This document shows, piece by piece, positions 9,072 to 18,020 of a stretch of 64,000 nucleotides of DNA. Source of the DNA: Flavobacterium sp. KJJ (GTDB lineage Bacteria > Bacteroidota > Bacteroidia > Flavobacteriales > Flavobacteriaceae); contig NZ_JARP01000001.1 of NCBI RefSeq assembly GCF_000708595.2, positions 868,001 through 932,000 of the forward strand, in the 5' to 3' direction. Position 1 is the first letter of the stretch. Each line of letters opens with the position of its first letter. The translations under genes were made by a program, and so were the position numbers. Under the pieces are notes generated by a model. It was not told the DNA's origin. It did no database searches and worked only from the letters and a program-made list of their open reading frames with translations.

Positions 9072-10883
9072 TTATTTTCCAGAATTTGAAATGATAATTT
9101 TTTCAGTGAATCTTTGATTATCAATAGTTAAGAATTCGGTTACGTAAACACCGCTGCTTAAGCCACTGGTTGAAAATGTGTAATTTTCTTCGGTTCCCAA
9201 ATCTTTCTTAGACAATACTGTTTTGCCTAAAACATCATAAAGCCTAAATGATTTTAATGCTAGATTGTTAGGATTTGAAACCTTTAAAGTGCTATTGGAA
9301 TTATCTTGATTTACGTAAAATTGTTTTATAACATTGTCACCGACGCCCAGTGTTCCGCTATTTTTAAAAGCAATCTTAAATCGGTCAGCATAAATTCCTG
9401 GAGGAACAGTCACTTCATATGTTGCATTTTTGATATCGTGATAGGAATTGTCTAAGGCATCATACAAATAAACCATCTGCGAAGCATTGAAATTTATGAA
9501 TTCAGGTATATAAAATTTAAAAGTTGCAGTTGAAGCAGCTTTTACATTAAGTGCAATTTTTTTTGTTTCATCAAAACTAACGCCCTGAATGACATAACTG
9601 CCATTTTCGATCCAAAAGGTCACATCATTTGGGAGCGCATCATCCATATTTAATGCATCAATACCATAATCTATTCCGTCAGTTGCTTGTGGTACAAAAG
9701 CCAACGCCAATTGTCTGGTAAATTGATTGTCAATTATGGTATTAAGTTTAAAATGAGAAACTTCTTCGACGATATCTTCATTGTTTTTTTCCGCTGAATC
9801 TTCTTTCTTACTGGTTTTTTCTTCTGGTTTCTTTTTTTCAAATTGAGACGAGCCGAAACTTTCTTTGATAAAAACTCGATGACTATTTTTAAATGTTGCT
9901 GTACCGCTTGCAGTTGCACTAATAACAAAGCCTTGACCAATAGGACAATATCGTCTATTTATTACAAGTCCAGATGTTGATCCTACATTGTTTACTGATC
10001 CATCGGGTTTATAAGAATTAAAGAATGCAGCAACATAAACACCTGAAGAAGTTAAGTCTACTGGAGAATAGGATCCATAACCACCTCTGTAATTTATTAA
10101 AGTGTGAGAGTTAACCGTTTTATCTTGTTCCCAAAAGTACGCAATGCCTCCAGTGGCTGTATTAGAAGGATCTAAGAGAAAAGCATTTAAGTGCAAAGCC
10201 GATGGATATGGGTTTCCTGTTAACGTAGCATTATTGATCCCCAATGTAATCGTAATATTGCCATCGTTTGGTTTTCCTCTAAAATCATATCTTTGAGCAC
10301 TTCCTGGATTGTTAGTAATGCCAGTTGCTTCAGGATCTAATGCATCAGTTCCGCTTGTGCCTTTCATAGAAAAACCTTCACCTGGAGCTAATGATGTTGC
10401 ACTGCCAACAAAAACCCATTGCGAGTAATTATTAGCATTAACGAGCTTATAAATCCATTTTGAAGCTATTGCAAGCGGATTTGAAGTTCCGTCAGAAATG
10501 GTTGGAGCTAGAATAGACGCTGTTGTCGAAGCAATCGAAGTTGTCGGACGGCTTAACATCGTAATTCCAAAATATTCGTTTCCTGAAGAAGCCGAAGCAT
10601 TTCCAACAGGAGAACACCAATAATTATAATCATAATTATCTGATGTGCCTTCCTGATATACAGATAGCAAACCGGCTCCAGTATTGGTAGATGTTCCTGT
10701 GGCGCCTTGTACTAATTGCGAATTGTTTCGTAAATATAAATTTGAATTTAAAGCTAAATTCACATCTTGTTTTACATAAAGTATTTCATTTTTTACATAC
10801 ATGCTCGCGTTAGGACTAAAATAAATTTGTGAGAGGCATTTTGTAGTAGCGAGTATTAAAATAAGTAATGTTGCTTTCTTCAT
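9072..10883 (-). CDS. Surface protein with type IX secretion (type A) C-terminal signal
   Basis: 603 residues. Signal peptide (about residues 1-18), a long beta-rich region of unknown fold, a charged linker rich in Lys and Glu (about residues 345-375), and a C-terminal type A sorting domain beginning around residue 530 with KSFRLYDVLGKTVLSKKDL and the typical GLSSGVYVTEF and KIIISN ends. Such proteins are exported by the type IX system and anchored to or released from the cell surface. Middle gene of the operon. Confidence 0.85.
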   Translation of the reverse strand: MKKATLLILILATTKCLSQIYFSPNASMYVKNEILYVKQDVNLALNSNLYLRNNSQLVQGATGTSTNTGAGLLSVYQEGTSDNYDYNYWCSPVGNASASSGNEYFGITMLSRPTTSIASTTASILAPTISDGTSNPLAIASKWIYKLVNANNYSQWVFVGSATSLAPGEGFSMKGTSGTDALDPEATGITNNPGSAQRYDFRGKPNDGNITITLGINNATLTGNPYPSALHLNAFLLDPSNTATGGIAYFWEQDKTVNSHTLINYRGGYGSYSPVDLTSSGVYVAAFFNSYKPDGSVNNVGSTSGLVINRRYCPIGQGFVISATASGTATFKNSHRVFIKESFGSSQFEKKKPEEKTSKKEDSAEKNNEDIVEEVSHFKLNTIIDNQFTRQLALAFVPQATDGIDYGIDALNMDDALPNDVTFWIENGSYVIQGVSFDETKKIALNVKAASTATFKFYIPEFINFNASQMVYLYDALDNSYHDIKNATYEVTVPPGIYADRFKIAFKNSGTLGVGDNVIKQFYVNQDNSNSTLKVSNPNNLALKSFRLYDVLGKTVLSKKDLGTEENYTFSTSGLSSGVYVTEFLTIDNQRFTEKIIISNSGK

Positions 10884-10932
10884 AACTTTTACTTTTAACT
10901 ATAGTAATAGATTCCGATTTGTTTCCTTTTTA

Positions 10933-11154
10933 TTAAGTGCCTCCAGATAATTTAGACTTTGGTTTCTTCAGGAGATAAAACATTCCAAGCAAAACAGCAC
11001 CTGCAAACAGTATCAAAATTTGACTGTCAATAGGAACCGGATCACCGACCGGAGGAGGAATTGATTGTGGTTGAGGAGGAAAAGGAACAGCATAACTTTT
11101 GAAAGCTAAGCAAAGAAATAAGGCTGATAGTAAATTAAATTTTCTGACTTTCAT
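10933..11154 (-). CDS. Small secreted/membrane protein with proline-rich segment
   Basis: 73 residues: signal peptide ending near SYA (about residue 22), a short Pro-rich stretch (PFPPQPQSIPPPVGDPVPIDS), one hydrophobic helix (about residues 45-62) and a basic tail KKPKSK. The P-V-P-I-D then helix then K-rich tail layout recurs in small flavobacterial proteins encoded next to T9SS cargo. Probably membrane-bound with the Pro-rich part outside. First gene of the operon; function unknown. Confidence 0.75.
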   Translation of the reverse strand: MKVRKFNLLSALFLCLAFKSYAVPFPPQPQSIPPPVGDPVPIDSQILILFAGAVLLGMFYLLKKPKSKLSGGT

Positions 11155-11587
11155 ATGCTAATTTTAGATTTGGGTATATAAAATTCATAAATGTAAGTAG
11201 GGGTAGAAATGACAGGTAAGAATAATTTTATAAAATGTGATTAGGATTTTATTTCGAAACCTGTATTTTGCTGAAAATGAAGTTCATGAGTTTTTTTAAT
11301 TTTTTAAATTAATAATAAGACATTTGTTAATTCATAAAAAATCTTATAAAAATTACCTTGTAAATAGTGTCAAAATAGGTTTATAGCATTCTTTTAACAA
11401 TTACAGATTGTAGTTTAAATATGATATTTAATTAAATATACTGAAAAAATTCTTATATTTTTTAATACTATATATAATATTTTAAGTAATTTCCTATGTA
11501 TGCATAGTAATTTTACTAAAACTATTTACAATAAAAGTGAGTTAGGAAGTAAAGAATATTCTTAATGATTTAAATTCTAAACAAAAA
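11155..11587. other. AT-rich intergenic region upstream of the surface operon
   Basis: About 430 bases, extremely AT-rich, with no credible ORF on either strand. It should hold the promoter of the minus-strand surface operon; I do not find a good TTG/TAnnTTTG pair close to 11154. Confidence 0.5.
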
Positions 11588-11619
11588 AAAGAGCTGATCT
11601 TTAAATCAGCTCTTTTTGT
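11588..11619 (-). terminator. Intrinsic terminator of the kai operon
   Basis: Perfect stem GAGCTGAT / ATCAGCTC (11591-11598 with 11605-11612). On the minus strand it is followed by a run of eight T. It lies 66 bases past the response-regulator stop. Confidence 0.8.
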
Positions 11620-11685
11620 TTTTATAGCGGCAAGCATTATTTCAAAATTTATAGATTAAGAATAAAGTTTTAAAGGTTTAGATAT

Positions 11686-12102
11686 TTATACTTGCATATT
11701 ATGTTCAATTATTTTAAGGATGTTTTTTGGAATTTCTTCAAAAGCTTCAATAGAATAAGGCTTAATGAGATAACCTTTTACCCCCAGCAGATCACATCTT
11801 TCCTTATAAACCGGATTTATGCTTGTAGAATAGACAAAACATGGAATATTTTTGAGTCCGTCTGTATTAAGGATTTCCTGCAGTGCTTCAATGCCGTCTA
11901 TAATGGGCATATTAATATCTGTGAGAATAACGTCTGGAATTTCGTTTGAAGTATTTTTTAGATAATTTAAAAGTTCTTCGCCATTTGCTACAAGGCTGAC
12001 CTTTCTAAAATCAGGATTTTTGCTGAAGGTCTCGGTGATTACATCGGCGTCATCGTGATCGTCTTCGGCAATAATTATATGTAAGTTGTTTTTTTCTAAC
12101 AT
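11686..12102 (-). CDS. Single-domain response regulator (kai operon)
   Basis: 138 residues using the ATG complemented at 12100-12102, which begins MLEKNNLHIIIAEDDHDD. A longer reading upstream would overlap the kinase gene, while this start leaves a one-base gap. It is a CheY-like receiver only: acidic pair EDD, phosphoacceptor Asp in D-V-I-L-T-D-I-N-M-P, the Thr/Ser in Y-S-T-S and Lys in L-I-K-P-Y. No output domain is present, so it likely acts by protein contact or passes phosphate on. Last gene of kaiC-kaiB-kaiB-kinase-regulator. Confidence 0.92.
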   Translation of the reverse strand: MLEKNNLHIIIAEDDHDDADVITETFSKNPDFRKVSLVANGEELLNYLKNTSNEIPDVILTDINMPIIDGIEALQEILNTDGLKNIPCFVYSTSINPVYKERCDLLGVKGYLIKPYSIEAFEEIPKNILKIIEHNMQV

Positions 12103-12103
12103 T

Positions 12104-13369
12104 TTAGTAGATAGGGAAATAAAGATTAAAAGTGGTACCCTCATTCACTTGACTTTCAACAGTGATAAGTCCAGAATGGTTCTCCATTATTTTTTTGCAA
12201 ATCGAAAGACCAATACCATTTCCAGAATATTCATTTTTAGCATGAAGTCGCTGAAAGATAGTAAAAATTTTAAGGAGATGAGTTTTTTCCATTCCTATAC
12301 CATTGTCTTTTATCTGAATCTTCAAAAAAGCATCTTTATTTTTTGAGTTTTCTGATTCAAAATTGTTGGTTTCAAAAATTTGTATGACAGGAGGAATATT
12401 TGCTTTGCTGTATTTAATAGCATTTGATATAAGATTAGAAAAAAGCTGGCGCATTTGCACTTTAGATGCTTTTAATATTGGAAGTTTTCCAATTTCAATA
12501 ATCGCTTTTTTATCAGAGATTATAATTTCTAAATCATCTTTTACTTCAGAAATGATATCAACTAAATTTACTTCTGTGCGTTCTTCCTGAGCCGTATGCG
12601 AAGAATACTTTACTAAATCATCAACAAGTGAGTTTAATCGCAATGCCGATGATTTCATGACATGCATGGCTTTTGCATCAAGATCTAAAAGGTTAGAAGC
12701 ATTTATTCTGCCGCTGTACATAACAATTTTTCGCAGAGGTTCTTTAAGATCGTGTGAAATTACATGAATAAATTCTTCAAGATTTGCATTTATACGATTT
12801 AATTCGTTGATCTTTTCTTCGAGTTCTCTTTGATGGCGTATTAGGGCATCTTCATGTTTTTTCTTTTCAGTAAGATCTGTAATCACAATACCAATTCCTA
12901 AGACAGCCGGCTCTAAGTCTGTAACTGCTATATAAGCAGGAAAAGTTTTTTTGTAGTTTTCAGTTTTAAATATAATTTCATGCGTATTAATGCCATATTT
13001 CAAAGCTTCCATTATAGCAGAAAAATGATCCTGATTTTGGAAATAGTCATAAATGTAATTTCCAATAATTTTTTCAGAAGGTATGCCTACAAGTTTTGAG
13101 AAAAAATCATTACAATATAGTATAAGCCCGTTTCTAGAAACACTCAGTGCACCTTGTCCAAATTTCTCAATAAGAAGTCTAAATGTATAGTCGGCCGTTT
13201 CGAGTGAATAAATCTCTGGAGTACCATTTGTATTTACTACCAGCGCATCAACATCTCCCTGCTTTATGGCATCAACAATACTGTTAGATTCATAAAGCTG
13301 CTCTTTTAATGAGGCTATTTCAGCTAATAAAGATTCAATATTTGTATTATTATCCTTCAAATTATTCAC
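12104..13369 (-). CDS. PAS sensor histidine kinase (kai operon)
   Basis: 421 residues, no membrane segment, so cytoplasmic. Short N-terminal coiled coil (about residues 10-40), one PAS domain (about 60-190, FGQGALSVSRNGLILYCND), coiled coil, HisKA with phosphoacceptor His in HVISHDLKEPLRK (about residue 205), and HATPase with N-box NLISNAIKYS, G-boxes KDNGIGME and SGNGIGLSICKK. Its start overlaps the second kaiB stop by 8 bases, so translation is probably coupled. In cyanobacteria a different kinase (SasA) reads KaiC; I infer an analogous output role here. Confidence 0.93.
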   Translation of the reverse strand: MNNLKDNNTNIESLLAEIASLKEQLYESNSIVDAIKQGDVDALVVNTNGTPEIYSLETADYTFRLLIEKFGQGALSVSRNGLILYCNDFFSKLVGIPSEKIIGNYIYDYFQNQDHFSAIMEALKYGINTHEIIFKTENYKKTFPAYIAVTDLEPAVLGIGIVITDLTEKKKHEDALIRHQRELEEKINELNRINANLEEFIHVISHDLKEPLRKIVMYSGRINASNLLDLDAKAMHVMKSSALRLNSLVDDLVKYSSHTAQEERTEVNLVDIISEVKDDLEIIISDKKAIIEIGKLPILKASKVQMRQLFSNLISNAIKYSKANIPPVIQIFETNNFESENSKNKDAFLKIQIKDNGIGMEKTHLLKIFTIFQRLHAKNEYSGNGIGLSICKKIMENHSGLITVESQVNEGTTFNLYFPIY

Positions 13370-13661
13370 GTATGTTTAGAATTCTTAATACTTTCTCTTT
13401 GTCTGACAAATCGCCCAGAATTATTCTTCTTGGTGCAGGATTTATTTTGATTAAAGTAGGTATTGCTACTATTTGATGTATCATAGCCTGCTCGGTATCA
13501 CGACTAATATCAATAATTTCCAATTCGTAATTATTTTCAAGATATTTATCGCAGATTTTGCGCAGGTTTTCTATGGCATGACCTGATTTTACAGACATAC
13601 CAGAAACAAAAAGCATAAATTTATGTTTAGTTGAACTTGAGCCATCAGATGAATCGTCCAT
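13362..13661 (-). CDS. kaiB: Divergent KaiB-like protein (second copy)
   Basis: 99 residues. After a Ser/Asp-rich N-terminus it has the KaiB thioredoxin-like pattern: MLFVSGMSVKSGHAIENLRKIC, YELEIIDISRD, AIPTLIKINPAPRRIILGDLSDKEKVL. Compared with the first KaiB in this operon the LKNPQLAE segment is lost (DTEQAMIH instead), so the two are not recent copies. It lies 4 bases after the first kaiB and overlaps the kinase start. Could be a partner for a different KaiC state or for the kinase; that is inference. Confidence 0.85.
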   Translation of the reverse strand: MDDSSDGSSSTKHKFMLFVSGMSVKSGHAIENLRKICDKYLENNYELEIIDISRDTEQAMIHQIVAIPTLIKINPAPRRIILGDLSDKEKVLRILNIRE

Positions 13662-13665
13662 TTTT

Positions 13666-13962
13666 TTAAGAGTTTAAGGGTTTGATATTAAGCCCCACCA
13701 GTACTCTTTCCTCATTCGAAAGATCACCAATAATCTTACGGATAGGTTCCGGAAATTTTCTCACTAATGTAGGTACAGCAAAAATCTGATCACCTTCTGC
13801 CAATTGAGGATTTTTAAGCAAATCAACAATTTCAATGCTGTAAATTCCTTTCAAATGTTCTTCGGCGTATTTTTTTATATTTTCAAGTGCCGTAATTGAT
13901 TTTGGTGTCTGGCCAGCTATATATAATCGTAACTGCCATTCGGCTACAATTTCTTTTTTCAT
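13666..13962 (-). CDS. kaiB: Circadian-clock-type protein KaiB
   Basis: 98 residues, very close in pattern to cyanobacterial Kai[71 protein letters not shown]. In the cyanobacterial clock KaiB changes fold and binds the CI ring of KaiC. It lies one base after kaiC, so they are certainly co-transcribed. No kaiA is seen in the operon. Confidence 0.95.
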   Translation of the reverse strand: MKKEIVAEWQLRLYIAGQTPKSITALENIKKYAEEHLKGIYSIEIVDLLKNPQLAEGDQIFAVPTLVRKFPEPIRKIIGDLSNEERVLVGLNIKPLNS

Positions 13963-13963
13963 A

Positions 13964-15637
13964 TTATTTCTTTTTAGAAGCGAGTTTTTCCTGCAGCTCT
14001 TCAGTTGCTTTAAGTATACTTAACTCTTCTTCAGCAGATTCAAACTCAGTCTTGAGCGCTTCTATGTTTGCTTCTAAGACTTTTCGCTTACGTTCAATTT
14101 CGCGGTCTTTTCGGCTGATTTCATTCTGAAGCTTGATATCTGACATTGTTTTCTTGAATTGATGTGATTTTCTTGCAGCACCAGTAAGAATTCCTTGCGG
14201 TCCTAATTCGACATCTAATAATTCAATTCCTTTATTTGTAATTACAAACTCTCTAACTTGGTTCGAGTGTCCCATTCCTCTAGATTTTACAATGAAGATT
14301 CCACGGTTTCTTTCGCCAATTCCTTCCATATCGCGAACCGTAATCCACGTATCTACAAGTGATGATACAGATTCTTCTGCAAGATCTGGCCTAACACTGT
14401 CTGTCTGTTTGTTTAATGATGTAAAAAGCGCTGTAATATTATTTGCTTTCAGCATATCAATAAGCCTCACCAGCATCGAACGAACTTCATGTTCGCTTCC
14501 TACTGTAATAAGATTACTGATGGGATCAATAATAATTGTTGTGGGCTTAAATTCCTTAATTAGTTTTCTAAGCGTGAGCAAATGCAATTCAAGTCCGTTC
14601 AGCGAAGGTCTTGAAGAATGAATCTGCAAAATACCTTTGTCAATATGCTTCTGAAGATCAACATTGATTGATTTCATGTTTCGTACCAATTGCTGTGGCG
14701 ATTCTTCAAAAGCAAAATAAATTGTTCGCTCTTTATTTTCGCATTGCTGATTGGCAAAATAACAGCCAATCGTGGTTTTAGCCGTTCCAGCCGTTCCTGA
14801 AACCAAGATATTGCTCCCGCGATAGAAACCACCGCCTTCAAACATTTCATTTAAGCCTGTTAACCCAGTCGGCACAATGTCAGAAGAAACTTCGTTATCT
14901 AATTTCAATGAGGTTATCGGAAGTACAGAAATTCCTTCTTCATCAATAAGAAAAGGATATTCGTTTGTACCATGAGTAGAACCTCTATATTTTACAATTC
15001 GAAGTCTTCTGGTTGACACCTGTTCGATTACACGATGATCTAAAACAATAACACAATCTGATACGTATTCTTCTAAACCTTGGCGCGTAAGCGTAGCTTC
15101 ACCGCGTTCTCCAGTAATAATTGCTGTTACGCCTTTTGTTTTAAGCCAATGAAATAATCGTCTTAATTCTGCTCGCAATATCGCTTGATTGTCAAGGCCT
15201 GAAAATAAAGACTCAACAGTGTCTAAAACTACTCTTGTCGCTTTTATAGAATCGATTGCATGTCCTAATCTGATGAATAGACCTTCTAGATCATACTCAC
15301 CAGCTTCTTCAATTTCAGATCTTTCAACCCGAACATGATCGACTACAAGTTTTTTATCAGCTTTAAGCTGCTCAAGGTCAAAGCCAAGAGATTTTACATT
15401 TAAAGTAAGGTCATCCGAGGGTTCTTCAAAAGACATGAAAACTCCGGGTTCGTTATACTCTGTAATACCTTTACTAAGGAATTGCATTGATAACAAAGTT
15501 TTTCCGCAGCCGGCACCACCGCAGATTAATGTAGGACGCCCTTTTGGAAAGCCTCCATCAGTAATCTCATCTAGGCCATCTACTCCTGTAGGAGTTTTAG
15601 GAAAAATAAAACTATGTGATTTTGATTGTACTTGCAC
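13964..15637 (-). CDS. kaiC: KaiC-family double RecA-like ATPase/kinase
   Basis: 557 residues, two tandem RecA/KaiC domains. CI: Walker A GGAGCGKT (residues 40-47) and catalytic Glu pair 71-72 (SFEEPSDD). CII: Walker A GTAGTAKT (281-288, Ala in place of the last Gly) and Glu pair 311-312 (AFEESPQQ). The site matching the cyanobacterial Ser431/Thr432 reads V-S-S at residues 424-426, so both acceptors are Ser. After residue about 500 a charged coiled coil to 557 replaces the cyanobacterial A-loop that binds KaiA. Probable autokinase that works without KaiA; first gene of the operon. Confidence 0.95.
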   Translation of the reverse strand: MQVQSKSHSFIFPKTPTGVDGLDEITDGGFPKGRPTLICGGAGCGKTLLSMQFLSKGITEYNEPGVFMSFEEPSDDLTLNVKSLGFDLEQLKADKKLVVDHVRVERSEIEEAGEYDLEGLFIRLGHAIDSIKATRVVLDTVESLFSGLDNQAILRAELRRLFHWLKTKGVTAIITGERGEATLTRQGLEEYVSDCVIVLDHRVIEQVSTRRLRIVKYRGSTHGTNEYPFLIDEEGISVLPITSLKLDNEVSSDIVPTGLTGLNEMFEGGGFYRGSNILVSGTAGTAKTTIGCYFANQQCENKERTIYFAFEESPQQLVRNMKSINVDLQKHIDKGILQIHSSRPSLNGLELHLLTLRKLIKEFKPTTIIIDPISNLITVGSEHEVRSMLVRLIDMLKANNITALFTSLNKQTDSVRPDLAEESVSSLVDTWITVRDMEGIGERNRGIFIVKSRGMGHSNQVREFVITNKGIELLDVELGPQGILTGAARKSHQFKKTMSDIKLQNEISRKDREIERKRKVLEANIEALKTEFESAEEELSILKATEELQEKLASKKK

Positions 15638-15659
15638 GCTTATAAATATTCTGTTTACT

Positions 15660-15689
15660 CAAATATACGTTTTCCTAATTTATTAACAA
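15660..15689 (-). promoter_or_regulatory. Promoter of the kaiC operon
   Basis: On the minus strand: TTG (15687-15689), 19-base spacer, TATATTTG (15660-15667). It ends 22 bases before the kaiC start codon, giving a very short leader. Good match to the Bacteroidota consensus. Confidence 0.7.
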
Positions 15690-15843
15690 TTAAAAATTAT
15701 TAAAGATTTAACAGCTGTTTAAAGAAAATTCGAACATTTTGAGAGAACATCATATAAAATAAGGTTGTAAATTATTAAATGAATTAAAAGACGTTAATGG
15801 CTTGTTACAAAAAGATCAATTAAATATTAATTTAATGAATATG

Positions 15844-16401
15844 TTAAATTTTAATTTGAAGATGTTCCAAAGTTTTCCCTACTAGAGTCTTCTTGCCAAC
15901 GACCGCAAACCCTAACTTTACATATAATTTTTTAGCATTCGGATTATCTTCATCTACCAGCAAACCTAAAGTCTGTTTTTTTTGATTAACATATTTTTCG
16001 ATCAAAAACTGCAATATTTTAGAGCCAATTCCTTTTCCTTGATGTGTTGGGTCTATGCCCAAAGCATCAATGTAAAATTCACCGCTTTGCGTTTCATCTT
16101 CCGGATTAAAGTCTGTGTTAAAATTAGCTCGAACATATTCTATAACTGGAATTCTTAATTTCTCTAATGTAGCACCATCATAAATATTGACAGCACCTAT
16201 AATTTTATTTTCTTCTTCGGCTACAAAACAATTTTGATAAGAATATTGATTGTTTTCCTTTTCGACAAAATGCAGTAAAAAATCTTTTGCACTGTCTAAG
16301 TCTTTTTTGCCAATGAATTTATACACAATATCTTCCATTGCGAGCAGCAGAATAGGAGCGATTTGCGGTGAATCTTCAGAGATTGCTTTTCTAATAATCA
16401 T
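15844..16401 (-). CDS. GNAT-family N-acetyltransferase
   Basis: 185 residues with the GNAT fold: the acetyl-CoA loop is in GIDPTHQGKGIGSKIL (about residues 114-129) and the C-terminal motif NAKKLYVKLGFAVVGKK follows. Monocistronic, divergent from the alcohol dehydrogenase gene. Substrate cannot be told from sequence. Confidence 0.88.
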   Translation of the reverse strand: MIIRKAISEDSPQIAPILLLAMEDIVYKFIGKKDLDSAKDFLLHFVEKENNQYSYQNCFVAEEENKIIGAVNIYDGATLEKLRIPVIEYVRANFNTDFNPEDETQSGEFYIDALGIDPTHQGKGIGSKILQFLIEKYVNQKKQTLGLLVDEDNPNAKKLYVKLGFAVVGKKTLVGKTLEHLQIKI

Positions 16402-16486
16402 TTTTGATGTTTTTAAATGTATTCAAAAGATGAATATGTACAAATATACAATGAACTTATACCATTATTAAAATTTTATCTGCCCT

Positions 16487-16494
16487 TATCTTTG
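16487..16494 (+). promoter_or_regulatory. -7 box upstream of the alcohol dehydrogenase gene
   Basis: TATCTTTG matches TAnnTTTG and lies 30 bases before the ATG. No clear TTG at the -33 distance. Confidence 0.5.
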
Positions 16495-16524
16495 TAGTAT
16501 ATTTTAAACTAAAAATTTAAAAAA

Positions 16525-17538
16525 ATGAAAGCAATAGGATTTAAAACATCGTTACCCATACAAGAAATAGAGAGCTTTATAGAATTGGAAGCTCCAAAAC
16601 CAATTCCAGGTCCAAATGATTTATTAGTAAAAATCAGTGCCGTATCTGTAAATCCAGTCGATTTTAAAATTCGTCAGAACAGCGCAAAAGATACTGTTCT
16701 GGAGACGCCTAAAATTATTGGGTGGGATGCTGTTGGAATTGTAGAAAATGTAGGAGAAAATGTGCGCTTGTTTGAAATTGGCGATCCAGTTTACTATGCA
16801 GGTGATATCACCAAACAAGGGAGCAACGCCGAATATCAGATTATTGATGAGCGAATTGTGGGTAAAAAACCAAAAACATTAAGTGTCGAAGCAGCAGCCG
16901 TGATTCCGCTAACGGCTTTGACTGCATGGGAAATATTGTTTGACCGCATCAGAATCAATCCAGAAAAAGACAAAGGCAAAACGATTTTGATTATTGGCGG
17001 CGCTGGCGGCGTTGGTTCGATCGCGATTCAGTTGGCGAAGAAAATTGCTGGATTAACCGTTATCGCAACAGCATCTCGCCTAGAAACAATAGAGTGGTGC
17101 AAAAAGCAAGGAGCTGACTTTGTAGTAGATCATAAAAATTTAATTGCTTCTGTGCGTGAAGCCGGATTTCAAAATGTTGATTTTATTTTAGATTTTGTTG
17201 ATACCAATTTTTATTGGGATACTATGGTTGAACTTATTAAACCGCAAGGACATATCGCATCGATTACTGGAAGCAGTGATCCAATTGTTTTAAATAAACT
17301 AAAAAACAAAAGTGCTTCTTTTTCTTGGGAATTAATGTACACACGTTCGATGTTCGAAACAGAAGATATGATAGAACAACACCATATTCTTAATAAAATA
17401 GCCGATTTATTAGATGAAGGCATTTTGAAAACAACGCTTAACGAAACCCTAAACGGACTTACAGCAGAGAATTTCAAAAAAGCGCACGAACTTTTAGAGT
17501 CAGGAAAAACGATCGGAAAAATAGCGGTGAAATTTTAG
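16525..17538 (+). CDS. Zinc-binding-type alcohol dehydrogenase / quinone oxidoreductase family
   Basis: 337 residues, medium-chain reductase. N-terminal GroES-like domain with SVNPVDFKIRQ, then a Rossmann domain with GGAGGVGSIAIQLAKK (about residues 153-168). It lacks the structural-zinc Cys cluster, so it belongs to the quinone-oxidoreductase-like branch (the YogA-type zinc-binding dehydrogenase family). NADPH-dependent reduction of quinones or enones is the likely reaction. Monocistronic between a -7 box and a strong terminator. Confidence 0.88.
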   Translation: MKAIGFKTSLPIQEIESFIELEAPKPIPGPNDLLVKISAVSVNPVDFKIRQNSAKDTVLETPKIIGWDAVGIVENVGENVRLFEIGDPVYYAGDITKQGSNAEYQIIDERIVGKKPKTLSVEAAAVIPLTALTAWEILFDRIRINPEKDKGKTILIIGGAGGVGSIAIQLAKKIAGLTVIATASRLETIEWCKKQGADFVVDHKNLIASVREAGFQNVDFILDFVDTNFYWDTMVELIKPQGHIASITGSSDPIVLNKLKNKSASFSWELMYTRSMFETEDMIEQHHILNKIADLLDEGILKTTLNETLNGLTAENFKKAHELLESGKTIGKIAVKF

Positions 17539-17559
17539 AGCATTGATTTACAAAAAATA

Positions 17560-17587
17560 AAAAAATCCCAATCATTGGGATTTTTTT
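17560..17587. terminator. Bidirectional intrinsic terminator
   Basis: Stem AAAAATCCCAAT / ATTGGGATTTTT around 17561-17585 with a one-base loop and T-rich tail. It separates converging genes. Confidence 0.8.
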
Positions 17588-17594
17588 ATGCGTT

Positions 17595-18005
17595 TTACTT
17601 TTTTATTTTCTTTCTTAAAACTTGTACTCCGGGAGAGTCAATACTTTCAAAATTCATATACAATTCTGAATCCTCATAATGAATGTAAAAATTGTAATCT
17701 ACATTAAAATCTTTTGAAATTGAACTCTTTAAGTGCAACCGACTCACTTTAGCCAAAGATAATTTGTATTTCATTGTGTCATCCAGTTTTTTGTTTCTAT
17801 AGATTTTAAGTGTTGTTTGATCTATAAAATCATAAATAACATGCTCAGAGTCAGGAACGAGTCCGTCATCTTCATCCATGACTAATACTTCCCATTTTCC
17901 TATCATTTTTTCAGCGTATTGCTTTACTGGAACATCTTGAGAAAATCCGATTTGAGTTTGAAATAAAATAATAACAAACGTGATTTTTATAAATAGCTTT
18001 TTCAT
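17595..18005 (-). CDS. Secreted protein of unknown function
   Basis: 136 residues with a signal peptide (about residues 1-22, ending GFSQ). The mature part starts with MIGKWEVLVMDEDDG, a lipocalin-like opening, then alternating beta-strand patterns, and ends with a basic tail. Gap of 15 bases after the dipeptidase gene on the same strand, so probably the second gene of that operon. Lipocalin-like fold is a guess from the GKW motif. Confidence 0.7.
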   Translation of the reverse strand: MKKLFIKITFVIILFQTQIGFSQDVPVKQYAEKMIGKWEVLVMDEDDGLVPDSEHVIYDFIDQTTLKIYRNKKLDDTMKYKLSLAKVSRLHLKSSISKDFNVDYNFYIHYEDSELYMNFESIDSPGVQVLRKKIKK

Positions 18006-18020
18006 CTTTAAAAAGTTATA

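Noticed and set aside
12103..12144. Longer response-regulator start overlapping the kinase gene
   Set aside because: The extra 14 residues would overlap the kinase stop and add no receiver sequence; ATG at 12100-12102 leaves a one-base gap.
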